From assembly GCA_020447005.1 (NCBI GenBank), contig JAGRDO010000070.1:1-52158 (forward strand): a DNA stretch of 52,158 bases. The letters are read 5' to 3'. This DNA comes from Paracoccaceae bacterium (GTDB lineage Bacteria; Pseudomonadota; Alphaproteobacteria; Rhodobacterales; Rhodobacteraceae). Below the pieces are notes generated by a model, which had not been told where the DNA came from, did not search any database, and worked only from the letters and a program-made list of their open reading frames with translations. The translations under genes were made by a program, and so were the position numbers. Position 1 is the first letter of the stretch. Each line of letters opens with the position of its first letter. Positions 7,954-16,218 of this stretch are shown in pieces.

Positions 7954-9069
7954 ATGAACGACCGTGACAGCAAAAAGGCGGCAGAGCTTTTGCATCTGCG
8001 TGGCCAGAGGCTTGCCAAGGGTGATCCGATCGCCCTGCCGCTGACGCTGGCTTCGATGTACCATCTTCCCGGTGATCCCGCCGGACACCCCGGATATGGC
8101 CGCAGTGACAACCCGACATGGGAAACCGCGGAACATGCGATCAGCCATCTTGAAGGCGCCCCTGCCCTGCTTTTTCCCTCGGGCATGGGCGCGATTTCGG
8201 CGGTATTCCTTGCGCTCCTGAAAGCGGGTGACAGGGTGTTGCTGCCAAGCGACGGCTATTACGCGACCCGGGTCTTTGCCGAACGCTTCCTGAAAGGGCT
8301 GGGCATCGGCATTGACACAAGGCCCACGCGGCATTTTGAGATCGGCGGGTTTGAAGGCTACCGGATGGTCTTTGTCGAAACCCCTTCGAATCCGGGCCTT
8401 GAGACATGCGATCTTGCGCGGGTGGCCGCGTCAGTCCGCGCGGCGGGTGGGATCTCGGTTGTCGATAACACGACCATGACACCCTTTGGACAGCGTCCCC
8501 TTGACCTTGGGGCAGATATCGTCGTCGCCGCGGATACCAAGGCGCCAGGGGGGCATTCCGATCTTCTCTCCGGGCACGTGGCCAGCAAGGACGATCTGAC
8601 GTTGAACGCGCTGCGTGACTGGCGGCGCCTGTCGGGCGCCATTCCGGGGCCATTCGAGGCCTGGCTTTTGCATCGCAGCCTTGAAACGCTTGAGATGCGA
8701 TTTGACCGGATGTGCACCACCGCGGGCATTCTGGCCGAGAGGCTGGCAGATCACGGCGCGGTGGCGGGGCTTCGCTACCCCGGGTTGGTCGCCGATCCGG
8801 CATATGCGGTCGCCGCAAGGCAGATGGCCCGTTTCGGTTTTCTGATCGGCGTCACGCTGAAAAGTGAAACCGCCGCAGAGCGGTTCATTGACGGGTGCCC
8901 GTTGCTGCGCCCGGCAACCTCTTTCGGGGGTGTTCACAGTTCGGCCGAAAGGCGCGCCCGCTGGGGCGACGCGGTCGATCCGGGTTTTGTCCGCCTATCG
9001 GTGGGATGCGAACCGCTCGACGAGCTTTGGAGGGCGATTGACATGGCACTGCGCGCTGCGGCAGGTTGA
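7954..9069 (+). CDS. PLP-dependent trans-sulfuration enzyme (cystathionine lyase/synthase family)
   Basis: This 371-residue fold-type I PLP enzyme belongs to the Cys/Met metabolism family (cystathionine beta/gamma-lyase, gamma-synthase). Visible landmarks are the PLP-phosphate-binding loop SGMGA (76-80), the cofactor-stacking tyrosine in SDGYYATR (99-106), Asp171 in VVDNTTM contacting the pyridine nitrogen, and the Schiff-base Lys196 in DTKAPGGHSDLLSGH. The lysine context (DTK rather than the common ATK) is slightly unusual. Whether it cleaves cystathionine (metC-like) or acts in another sulfur step cannot be told from sequence. It starts 56 bp after uvrC and may be co-transcribed. A GAAGG ribosome-binding site lies 8 nt before the ATG. 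Confidence 0.85.
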   Translation: MNDRDSKKAAELLHLRGQRLAKGDPIALPLTLASMYHLPGDPAGHPGYGRSDNPTWETAEHAISHLEGAPALLFPSGMGAISAVFLALLKAGDRVLLPSDGYYATRVFAERFLKGLGIGIDTRPTRHFEIGGFEGYRMVFVETPSNPGLETCDLARVAASVRAAGGISVVDNTTMTPFGQRPLDLGADIVVAADTKAPGGHSDLLSGHVASKDDLTLNALRDWRRLSGAIPGPFEAWLLHRSLETLEMRFDRMCTTAGILAERLADHGAVAGLRYPGLVADPAYAVAARQMARFGFLIGVTLKSETAAERFIDGCPLLRPATSFGGVHSSAERRARWGDAVDPGFVRLSVGCEPLDELWRAIDMALRAAAG

Positions 9070-9130
9070 TCCCGCGCATGGGCTTGAAGCGCATCTTTCG
9101 CGCAGAGGCGCCTTAGGATATTCATCAGGA

Positions 9131-9793
9131 ATGACCTGGACGATCCCGAATATCCTGACGGTTCTGCGCCTGCTTGCCGCGCCAGGCGTGGCGGTCATGT
9201 TTTTGTATTTTCACAGACCCTGGGCCGACTGGTTTGCGCTTACGCTGTTCATCGTGGCCGCGATCACCGACTATTTCGACGGTTATCTTGCCCGCGCCTG
9301 GAAACAGGAAAGCCGGTTCGGCGCGATGCTGGATCCGATTGCCGACAAGGCAATGGTCGTCGTCGCCATCATGGTTCTGACGGGATATTCCGGAATGAAC
9401 CCTTGGCTGATCCTGCCAGCCACGGTCATTCTGTTTCGCGAAGTCTTTGTCTCGGGCCTGCGCGAATACCTTGGGGCCGGCGCCAGCCAACTCAAGGTCA
9501 CCAAACTGGCGAAATGGAAAACAACGGCACAGATGGTCGCGATTGCGATCCTCTTTCTGGGAACGGGCCTTGAACATCTTGAGGGCATTGCCCGGCGCGG
9601 CCTGACCCCCGATCAATATGCCGATCTGGTCACCAAAGGGTTGGCCGATCCGATCCGATCCTGCGGTGTCAGGGGGTGTTCTTCCTATGCGACCACGGTG
9701 GGGCTTGGCTTGATCTGGATCGCGGCGGTTCTTACGTTCCTCACCGGTTGGGACTATTTCCGAAAGGCGCTGCCCTTTCTGCGGGACGACTGA
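9131..9793 (+). CDS. pgsA: CDP-diacylglycerol--glycerol-3-phosphate 3-phosphatidyltransferase
   Basis: This enzyme makes phosphatidylglycerol phosphate from CDP-diacylglycerol and glycerol-3-phosphate in the inner membrane, the committed step to PG and cardiolipin. The protein has 220 residues from ATG 9131 (MTWTIPNILT); the reading frame is open further upstream, but that stretch overlaps the preceding gene. The CDP-alcohol phosphotransferase motif DG-x2-AR-x8-G-x3-D-x3-D is present: DGYLAR, then G, then MLDPIADK (about residues 49-73). Several hydrophobic segments follow. A loop with two Cys (RSCGVRGCSS, about 176-185) interrupts the C-terminal part. The stop overlaps the moaD start by one base, so the lipid and molybdopterin genes are translationally coupled. 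Confidence 0.93.
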   Translation: MTWTIPNILTVLRLLAAPGVAVMFLYFHRPWADWFALTLFIVAAITDYFDGYLARAWKQESRFGAMLDPIADKAMVVVAIMVLTGYSGMNPWLILPATVILFREVFVSGLREYLGAGASQLKVTKLAKWKTTAQMVAIAILFLGTGLEHLEGIARRGLTPDQYADLVTKGLADPIRSCGVRGCSSYATTVGLGLIWIAAVLTFLTGWDYFRKALPFLRDD

Positions 9794-10041
9794 TGGTTAA
9801 CGTTTTATATTTTGCCTGGGTGCGCGAACGCATCGGGCTGCCGCGTGAAGAGATCGAAACCAAGGCCGAAACCGTGGCTGATCTCGTGGCTGAACTGAGC
9901 GGGCGCGACGCGCGCTATGCGGCGGCTTTCGCGGACGTCTCGGCCTTGCGGGTCGCTCTCGACCAGCAGTTGTCAGAGTTTTCCGCACCGCTGAACGGGG
10001 TGCGCGAAGTTGCGTTCTTCCCCCCGATGACGGGGGGGTGA
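9793..10041 (+). CDS. moaD: Molybdopterin synthase small subunit (sulfur carrier MoaD)
   Basis: MoaD is the ubiquitin-fold sulfur carrier that donates sulfur from its C-terminal thiocarboxylate to precursor Z during molybdopterin synthesis. The protein has 82 residues and ends in MTGG; the terminal Gly-Gly is the functional signature. It begins at ATG 9793, overlapping the pgsA stop (ATGA arrangement). The downstream moaE completes the MPT synthase heterotetramer. The frame is open further upstream, but that part lies inside pgsA and is not expected to be translated. Confidence 0.93.
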   Translation: MVNVLYFAWVRERIGLPREEIETKAETVADLVAELSGRDARYAAAFADVSALRVALDQQLSEFSAPLNGVREVAFFPPMTGG

Positions 10042-10043
10042 CC

Positions 10044-10484
10044 ATGCATATCCGCGTCCAGCGCGAACCATTCGATTTTGGCGAGGAATGCGGTCGCTTC
10101 GGACAGGACGGGCGCAATGTCGGGGCAGTGGTCAGCTTTCTTGGCGTCGTGCGGGATGACAGCGGCGATCTTGCGTCAATGGAGATCGAGCACTATCCCG
10201 GGATGACCGAAAAGGCGCTGGGCGCTATTGCGGACGCTGCAATGAGCAGATGGGATCTGGCGGATTTGCTTGTCATCCACCGCTTTGGCGCCCTTGCCCC
10301 CGGGGAGGCGATCATGATGGTTGCGACCGCCGCGCGCCATCGTGCCGCGGCGTTCGAGGCGGCGGAATTCCTCATGGATTATCTCAAGTCGCGCGCGCCG
10401 TTCTGGAAAAAGGAAATCCGGCGCGAAGGTTCGGCCTGGGTCCAGGCAAGGGACGACGATGAGGCAGCGCTCGGGCGGTGGTGA
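10044..10484 (+). CDS. moaE: Molybdopterin synthase catalytic subunit MoaE
   Basis: MoaE binds precursor Z and, with MoaD, inserts the dithiolene sulfurs to make molybdopterin. The protein has 146 residues from ATG 10044. The catalytic lysine region MDYLKSRAPFWKKE (about residues 111-124) matches the family, as do the GVVR and EHYPGM segments. A run of seven G (10032-10038) gives a ribosome-binding site with suitable spacing to this ATG. A GTG two codons earlier (10038), overlapping the moaD stop, is an alternative start. No other moa genes are adjacent, so the rest of the pathway is encoded elsewhere. Confidence 0.93.
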   Translation: MHIRVQREPFDFGEECGRFGQDGRNVGAVVSFLGVVRDDSGDLASMEIEHYPGMTEKALGAIADAAMSRWDLADLLVIHRFGALAPGEAIMMVATAARHRAAAFEAAEFLMDYLKSRAPFWKKEIRREGSAWVQARDDDEAALGRW

Positions 10485-10630
10485 TCCCGACTTTGCGCCC
10501 AGCGCAATTTCTTGCGGATTACGGGTCTGAGACCGGGCCAGGTTTCACCCGCGGTGCAAACCCTGACATCGACCAAGCCAAGCGGAGGCCCAGGTCACCT
10601 TGCAAGTGGCGCGCGCGACCATCCGGCCGT

Positions 10631-11449
10631 TTAGCTGCCCAGTTTGGCGTGAACCTCATCAAGGTCGATTTCGCCGATGGGCATCTTGTTGCCCGGATTT
10701 TCGAAATCGTACTTGAACAACTCAAAATCGCGTTTGTAGATCTCATAGACCAGGTGCATCGACAGGTCGTCAAAGTAATCCTCGACCGGATGCGCACGCT
10801 TGGGGCCGTGACCCTCGCTTTCGTTGAATTTCGGAATCTTCTTCAGATTCACCTTCTTGGCTGTCTTGATGTTCTTGAGAACGCCCTGCATGCCGTCGTT
10901 GAATTTCTCGGTGAAGAAGATGTTGTCATAACGTCCGCCGTTCACGATATAGGTCGCGATATGTCCGGACATGGCTGACCAGTGAATGTCCGGTTCCATC
11001 GGCCGCCGCCAGCGGATCGTGTCGCGCGCAAAAAGCAGGAACCGCCGGAAACTTTTGATCTGATCGAATTCGAAGCCATTTTCAGGGTCTCCGACTTCGA
11101 TGCCGTATTTCTGGATCAGCATCGGCACCAGGTTGCCACGGTAACGCTTTCCGTTTCGCTGGATGCCGCAAATCTTGTCGAAATACGAAGAAAGAATGCG
11201 CGTGTACGGGTTGCGTACGCAGGTGAAGGCATAGCTTTTGTGCGACTTCACATTCGCTTCGATCTTGGCTTGACTGTCTTCCTGCGACCACTTGTGCAAC
11301 CCGCCGGTCGCATCATGAATGTCGCCGTCGAAAAACTTGCCGTGATCGGAGTAAAACATGATCTGGCCGATGGTCGAGCAGGCGCATTTCGGCACGACGC
11401 GGTAGACCACGCTTTCGCTTTCCGTCATCCAGGTTCCGGGAAATCCCAT
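10631..11449 (-). CDS. Sulfotransferase family protein (Sulfotransfer_2-like)
   Basis: This protein is predicted to move a sulfuryl group from PAPS to a carbohydrate or other acceptor. It has 272 residues. The 5'-phosphosulfate loop is VVPKCACSTIGQIMF near the N-terminus (about residues 18-32), and the 3'-phosphate motif is FTCVRNPYTRILSSYFD (about 74-90). Both are typical of carbohydrate sulfotransferases of the HNK-1/chondroitin type. There is no signal peptide or membrane segment, so it would act in the cytoplasm on nucleotide- or lipid-linked sugars. It diverges from the Core-2-type glycosyltransferase gene across a 143-bp AT-rich interval, which points to a shared glycan product. A GTG one codon upstream (11452) is an alternative start. 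Confidence 0.82.
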   Translation of the reverse strand: MGFPGTWMTESESVVYRVVPKCACSTIGQIMFYSDHGKFFDGDIHDATGGLHKWSQEDSQAKIEANVKSHKSYAFTCVRNPYTRILSSYFDKICGIQRNGKRYRGNLVPMLIQKYGIEVGDPENGFEFDQIKSFRRFLLFARDTIRWRRPMEPDIHWSAMSGHIATYIVNGGRYDNIFFTEKFNDGMQGVLKNIKTAKKVNLKKIPKFNESEGHGPKRAHPVEDYFDDLSMHLVYEIYKRDFELFKYDFENPGNKMPIGEIDLDEVHAKLGS

Positions 11450-11592
11450 CACAATATTCCTACAGGGTCGGCACGAGTGCCTGTCGTATACGCAACAATT
11501 GTGGCCTAAAAAGCAAAGAAACTCTGTTTTTTCAACGGCCGATAAAGCATTTTTGGAAACAATTCCAGAACTGGTGTTTACAAGTCCGGCAC

Positions 11593-13170
11593 ATGTCCAA
11601 GATCGCCTTCATCCTGCTTTCTCACAAGGATCCCGCCGGAATCATCCGGCAGGCCGAACGTCTGACGGCTGCCGGTGACTGCATGGCCATTCATTTCGAT
11701 GCACGATCGAGATCGTCGGACTTTGCCATGATCAAGTCTGCGCTGGCCGGCAACCCCAATGTTACCTTCGCCAAGAGACGCGTCAAATGTGGCTGGGGTG
11801 AGTGGAGCCTTGTGCAGGCGACGCTCAATGCCGTTCAGGCGGCCATAACCGCTTTTCCGTCGGCAACGCATTTCTACATGCTGTCCGGCGATTGCATGGC
11901 AATCAAATCGGCCGAATACGCGCATCGGTTTCTGGATGCCGATGACGCGGACTATATCGAAAGCTTCGATTTCTTCCAGTCGGACTGGATCAAGACAGGC
12001 ATGAAGGGTGACCGGCTGGTCTATCGGCACTGGTTCAACGAACGGCTGCACAAAAAGCTTTTCTACCAGTCGTACAATCTTCAAAAGCGTATGGGATGGA
12101 AACGTGCCATCCCGGCCGATCTGCAAATGATGATCGGCAGCCAGTGGTGGTGTCTGAGGCGGCGCACGATCGAGGCGGTTCTTGATCTGGTCGCACAACG
12201 ACGCGATGTCACGCGGTTCTTCCGGACAACCTGGATTCCGGACGAGACGTTTTTTCAGACCCTCGTACGCCACGTGGTTCCAGACAGGGAAATCCGCTCG
12301 CGGACGCTGACCTTTCTGATGTTTTCCGACTACGGCATGCCCGTGACGTTCTATAACGACCATTTCGACCTGCTGCTCAGCCAGGACTTCCTTTTCGCGC
12401 GCAAGATCAGCCCGGAAGCCCGAAAACTCAAATCGCAGCTGGGGGAACTCTACGCCTCCGAAGGCAAGCAGTTTCAGATTTCAAACGAGGGGCGCGGGCT
12501 TTACAAGTTTCTGACCGGCCGGGGCCGCGAGGGACGCCGCTTTGCCCGCCGCTTTTGGGAAACAGAGGCGAGCCTTGGGCGGGAACGGGAATTGCTGATC
12601 GTCGTCTGCAAGAAATGGCACGTTGCCAAGCGGCTTGTCGACCGCATCGGCAAAGCCACCGGCATTCCGGTAATCGAATACCTTTTTGACGAAGAGGGAA
12701 CGCCTTTGCCGGACCTAGGTGGAATTCAGTCGACGCTTGAAAAGCGGACCAGGCACCGGCGGGCCCTGATGCGGATGCTGTTCGATTATCTTGATACTGA
12801 CCGGTTGATCGTCTGCATGGACCCTAGCGATATCGATCTGATGCGCGATTTTTGCGGAGACCGGGCAAAGACGAAGATTCTGGAAATCGACTGCCTCTTT
12901 TCCGACGAATACCTGATTGGCCATGCCAAGCGGGTCGGGCTTGCCGGCGAGCACACGTCACCCGAAACCTTGGCGAGGCTTCTGCCAACGATCCGGTATG
13001 ACCTGCGGTTCGAGAGCGACCGGATTCAGGATGCGGGGTTCCCGGCGCTTTACCGAGTGTCGGAATCTGCGGGCCCAACAGAAAATGCCGTGCCATTGGC
13101 GATGTTTCTGTCTATTTCGGAAGAGGCGGCGCATGAAATTGCTGCAGCCGACCATCTGTTCGCCGACTGA
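11593..13170 (+). CDS. Core-2/I-branching-type glycosyltransferase with DUF5928-like C-terminal domain
   Basis: This is a two-domain, 525-residue protein. Residues 1 to about 270 resemble the Core-2/I-branching beta-1,6-N-acetylglucosaminyltransferase family (GT14): AFILLSHKDP at the start, then WGEWSLVQATLNAV, FYMLSGDCMAIK, GSQWWCLRR and the acidic WIPDETFFQTL. The C-terminal part (about 290-525) looks like the DUF5928 domain found with this enzyme in Rhodobacteraceae. It begins with RELLIVVCKKWHVAKRLVDR and has a P-loop-free nucleotide-kinase-like look. No signal or membrane helix is visible. It likely adds branching GlcNAc to a surface glycan, and the divergent sulfotransferase may modify the same product. 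The HIT gene follows 7 bp after the stop. Confidence 0.8.
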   Translation: MSKIAFILLSHKDPAGIIRQAERLTAAGDCMAIHFDARSRSSDFAMIKSALAGNPNVTFAKRRVKCGWGEWSLVQATLNAVQAAITAFPSATHFYMLSGDCMAIKSAEYAHRFLDADDADYIESFDFFQSDWIKTGMKGDRLVYRHWFNERLHKKLFYQSYNLQKRMGWKRAIPADLQMMIGSQWWCLRRRTIEAVLDLVAQRRDVTRFFRTTWIPDETFFQTLVRHVVPDREIRSRTLTFLMFSDYGMPVTFYNDHFDLLLSQDFLFARKISPEARKLKSQLGELYASEGKQFQISNEGRGLYKFLTGRGREGRRFARRFWETEASLGRERELLIVVCKKWHVAKRLVDRIGKATGIPVIEYLFDEEGTPLPDLGGIQSTLEKRTRHRRALMRMLFDYLDTDRLIVCMDPSDIDLMRDFCGDRAKTKILEIDCLFSDEYLIGHAKRVGLAGEHTSPETLARLLPTIRYDLRFESDRIQDAGFPALYRVSESAGPTENAVPLAMFLSISEEAAHEIAAADHLFAD

Positions 13171-13177
13171 GGACTCC

Positions 13178-13561
13178 ATGGCCTATCACTATGACACCGG
13201 GAATATCTTTGCGCTGATCCTGCGTGGAGAAATCCCGAACAAGACCGTGCTTGAAACCGAGCATACCTTGGCGTTTCACGATATCCATCCACAGGCGCCG
13301 GTTCATGTGCTGGTCATCCCGAAGGGCGCTTACGTGAATTATGACCACTTCACCGCCGCCGCGAGTGACGCCGAGATTGCCGACTTCGCCCGCGCATCGG
13401 CCAAGGTATGTGAACTTATGGGGGTAAGTCCCGGGAATGGCGGCCAAGGCTATCGCGCGATCTCGAACGCCGGAGCGCATGGGATTCAGGAAGTGCCGCA
13501 CTATCATCTGCACATTCTGGGCGGGCGCGTCCTTGGCCGGATGGTGCCGAGTGCGACATGA
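13178..13561 (+). CDS. HIT family protein (HINT-like purine nucleotide hydrolase)
   Basis: This is a 127-residue histidine-triad protein. The triad H-phi-H-phi-H is HYHLHIL with His108, His110 and His112, preceded by the conserved NAGAHGIQEVPH. HINT-type members hydrolyse AMP-lysine or adenosine phosphoramidates. The start is ATG 13178 (MAYHYDTGNI), 7 bp after the glycosyltransferase stop. Longer in-frame extension overlaps the previous gene and is rejected. The gene sits inside the glycan block by position only; its role is probably general. Confidence 0.92.
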   Translation: MAYHYDTGNIFALILRGEIPNKTVLETEHTLAFHDIHPQAPVHVLVIPKGAYVNYDHFTAAASDAEIADFARASAKVCELMGVSPGNGGQGYRAISNAGAHGIQEVPHYHLHILGGRVLGRMVPSAT

Positions 13562-13573
13562 CAGGCCCGGTTC

Positions 13574-13993
13574 ATGCTACGGATCAGCGATAGTGTGGCA
13601 ATCGCCGACTGGGAAATAACCGAGAGCTTTTCGCGTTCCTCGGGTCCGGGCGGACAGAATGTCAACAAGGTATCGACGGCCGTCGAGTTGCGGTTTGAAG
13701 CCGAGAGAAGCCCGCACCTGTCCGAAGCCGTCAAAAGGCGGTTGAAGCGGTTGGCCGGACGGCGCTGGACAGGGGATGGTGCAATCGTGATCCGCGCCGA
13801 GGAAACGCGCAGCCAGCTGCGCAACCGGGAATTGGCACGGGCACGGCTGGTCGATCTTATCGCCGCGGCACTTGTGGTGCCAAAGCGCCGTATCGCCACC
13901 AAACCGACCCTGGGAAGCAAGAAGCGCAGGCTTGAGGCAAAATCACAGCGCGGAGAGATCAAGGCGCTGCGCGGGCGGGTCGAAGACCAATAG
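13574..13993 (+). CDS. arfB: Alternative ribosome-rescue factor / peptidyl-tRNA hydrolase ArfB
   Basis: ArfB binds stalled ribosomes without a stop codon and hydrolyses the peptidyl-tRNA. The protein has 139 residues. The catalytic GGQ motif lies in SSGPGGQNVNKVST (Gly26-Gly27-Gln28). The basic C-terminal tail that enters the empty mRNA channel is clear: Lys/Arg-rich from about residue 100 onward (KPTLGSKKRRLEAKSQRGE). It lacks the codon-recognition domains of RF1/RF2, which separates it from true release factors. It starts 12 bp after the HIT gene and is probably co-transcribed. Confidence 0.93.
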   Translation: MLRISDSVAIADWEITESFSRSSGPGGQNVNKVSTAVELRFEAERSPHLSEAVKRRLKRLAGRRWTGDGAIVIRAEETRSQLRNRELARARLVDLIAAALVVPKRRIATKPTLGSKKRRLEAKSQRGEIKALRGRVEDQ

Positions 13994-14133
13994 ATGCGTT
14001 TGGCTGGCAGATCGAAAGCAATCCGGCAACAAACCGCAACCAAACCGGGGCCGCCTGTCACAAAGGCTTGAATTCGCGCGGTTTCCACACCAAAAACCGG
14101 GTGACCGCCGAATAGGGAGCGGGCAACGCAGCC

Positions 14134-15543
14134 ATGCTAAGAAACGCGATCATGCTGGTTTCGGGCAATGCCTTCGGCTCTGCCCTTTTGCTGCTGCGCA
14201 ACCTGATCGTCGCGCGCCTTGTCAGCCCCGAGGATTACGGCATCGCATCGACATTCGCCGTGGCGATGTCGATCGTCGAGATGCTGTCCTATTTCGGATT
14301 GAACCAGATGATCGTCGTCGACAAGGACGGCGATGATCCCCACGTTCAGCGCGCGATGCAGGGATTTCAGGTTATGCGCGGCGCGATTTCCAGCTTCATG
14401 CTGTTCGTGATCGCTTATCCCTATGCGCGGTTTCTTGGGGTCGAACACATCGCTTGGGCCTATCAGATCATCGCGTTCATCCCCTTGGTCAACGGGTTGA
14501 AGCATTTCGACATGGACCGGCTGAAACGGCATCTGAAATTCGGCCCTTCGGTCATCACCAGCGCGGTGCCACCCCTTGTCGCGGTCTTGACCCTGTGGCC
14601 CATTGCGCTGATCTACAACGATTACCGGATCATGCTCGTCTCGCTGTTCGTTCAGTCGGGTGCGACCGTGGCCCTGTCGCATCTGACCGCAGAGCGGCCC
14701 TATCGGATCGCTTTCGATTTCAGCCTGATGAAGCGCGCAACCGTATTTGGCTGGCCGCTTCTATTGAACGGAATGCTGCTTTTCGGTGTGTTCAATGGCG
14801 AAAGGCTGATCGTCGGCAACCGTTTGGGAATGGCCGATCTGGCCGTTTTTTCGATGGCGATCACATTGACCCTGACCCCGACGCTGGTTCTGGCCAATGC
14901 CTGCCAGTCGCTGTTCTTGCCGCAACTCAGCGCCACTCGTGACAGGGTAGAGGCGTTCCGCTGGCTTGGCGTGACCACCGTCGAAGCCGGGATGGCCATC
15001 GGGCTTGCCTTGCTTCTGGGGACGGTTCTGATCGGCGGACCTTTGGCGCATCTGCTGCTTGGGGCGAAATACAGCGGGATCCTGGGCCTTTTGGTGCCGA
15101 TGGCGGTGTTGCAGGCTGTTCGTGTTGCCAAGACCGGGGCATCGACCGTTGCGCTGGCGCGCGAACGCACCGGAAATGCCATGGCGTCTAACCTCTTTCG
15201 GGTGCTGTCGCTGCCGTTATCGTGGTACGCGGTTACCCAGACGGGGAATGTTCTTACGGTTATCGCCATCGGTTCCCTGGCCGAGGTATTGGGATTTCTG
15301 CTGTCGCTCAGACTGGCTGCGAAACGGGCGGGATTGGTGCTGCGTCCGTTGATCTTGCCATCGCTTTTGTCAGCCTTTGCCTGCGTCGCCGCGGTGATCG
15401 ATTCCCACAGCTATCCGGCGCAAACCTCCTGGATGTCGATTTTCCAGATCTCTCATCTGGGGGTCGCGCTGGTCTGTCTGGCCGCGCTGGCGTCCATGTC
15501 TGGCTTGCGCGGTTATATTCTGCGCCGGATCCGCCGGAGTTGA
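14134..15543 (+). CDS. Oligosaccharide flippase / Wzx-like polysaccharide exporter
   Basis: This is a 469-residue inner-membrane protein with about 12-14 hydrophobic segments spread along its length. It begins MLRNAIMLVSGNAFGSALLL, typical of the MOP-superfamily flippases that move lipid-linked saccharide units across the membrane. The RLVSPEDYGIAS motif near residues 27-38 is characteristic of this family. An AGGGAG ribosome-binding site precedes ATG 14134. Its place between the GT14-type enzyme and the acyltransferase and GT4 genes suggests it exports their product. The substrate cannot be read from the sequence. Confidence 0.88.
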   Translation: MLRNAIMLVSGNAFGSALLLLRNLIVARLVSPEDYGIASTFAVAMSIVEMLSYFGLNQMIVVDKDGDDPHVQRAMQGFQVMRGAISSFMLFVIAYPYARFLGVEHIAWAYQIIAFIPLVNGLKHFDMDRLKRHLKFGPSVITSAVPPLVAVLTLWPIALIYNDYRIMLVSLFVQSGATVALSHLTAERPYRIAFDFSLMKRATVFGWPLLLNGMLLFGVFNGERLIVGNRLGMADLAVFSMAITLTLTPTLVLANACQSLFLPQLSATRDRVEAFRWLGVTTVEAGMAIGLALLLGTVLIGGPLAHLLLGAKYSGILGLLVPMAVLQAVRVAKTGASTVALARERTGNAMASNLFRVLSLPLSWYAVTQTGNVLTVIAIGSLAEVLGFLLSLRLAAKRAGLVLRPLILPSLLSAFACVAAVIDSHSYPAQTSWMSIFQISHLGVALVCLAALASMSGLRGYILRRIRRS

Positions 15544-15547
15544 CGGC

Positions 15548-16087
15548 CTAGCGCTTGCGGATAACCTTCGCAGGCACACCCGCGGCAATGCAGCCCGCCG
15601 GCACGTCTTTGGTCACGACGGAACCTGCCCCTATGACCGCGCCCTCGCCAATCGTGACACCTGCGGTCAGGATCGCACGCGCGCCAATCCAGCAATCCGG
15701 TCCGATCGTGATGTCACGCTCCACCATTTCCTGCTCGGTGATCCTTTTACCTTCCGCCAAACCGTAGTCGGCGGCGGTCACGAAGACCTCTGGTCCAAAG
15801 GTTGTACGGTCCCCGACCCTGATCCAGCTTGTGCTTTTCCCTGCCCAGAGCGAACACCTTGCACCGACCTGAACGAAATCTCCCAACGCGATTCTTTCGG
15901 CATTTGCGAAAGAAACGTTGGGGGCAAGTCGAACGTCGCGGCCAAGGGTAAGGCGCCTGCGCTGACGAACATGGGAATAGCCGTAATAGTGCATCAGCCG
16001 GAACGGATGCAGCAGAACCGCCGGATCGGCGACCGATGAAATGGCACGCCCGATGCGGGCAAGGGTCGATCGCGGGGCAAGGGCCAT
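15548..16087 (-). CDS. Left-handed beta-helix (hexapeptide-repeat) acyltransferase
   Basis: This 179-residue protein is made largely of hexapeptide repeats ([LIV]-G-x4), for example [36 protein letters not shown] and [20 protein letters not shown]. The ending [10 protein letters not shown] is typical of WcaF/NodL-type O-acetyltransferases that use acetyl-CoA. ATG 16087 (MALAPRSTL) is chosen; a longer frame to 16171 is open but would have no support. It is convergent with the flippase gene (4 bp between stops) and diverges from the phytase-like gene. It likely acetylates a sugar of the surface glycan. Confidence 0.85.
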   Translation of the reverse strand: MALAPRSTLARIGRAISSVADPAVLLHPFRLMHYYGYSHVRQRRRLTLGRDVRLAPNVSFANAERIALGDFVQVGARCSLWAGKSTSWIRVGDRTTFGPEVFVTAADYGLAEGKRITEQEMVERDITIGPDCWIGARAILTAGVTIGEGAVIGAGSVVTKDVPAGCIAAGVPAKVIRKR

Positions 16088-16218
16088 GAGTGTCTCCGAC
16101 TGGTTCGGTTTGAGCTTAGCCAATGCGGTGCAGGTTCGGCAATCAGCTCTCGAACTGGTCCCGTCTTGCACATGCTGCTAGTGTCGGGACATCACCGTCC
16201 GAGGAGGCCCAGGACAGC

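Noticed and set aside
8864-9130. Upstream extension of pgsA
   Set aside because: It overlaps the PLP enzyme gene in another frame, and the family N-terminus begins at MTWTIPN.
9676-9792. Longer moaD start inside pgsA
   Set aside because: The overlapping ATGA arrangement at 9791-9795 and the usual length of MoaD support the start at 9793.
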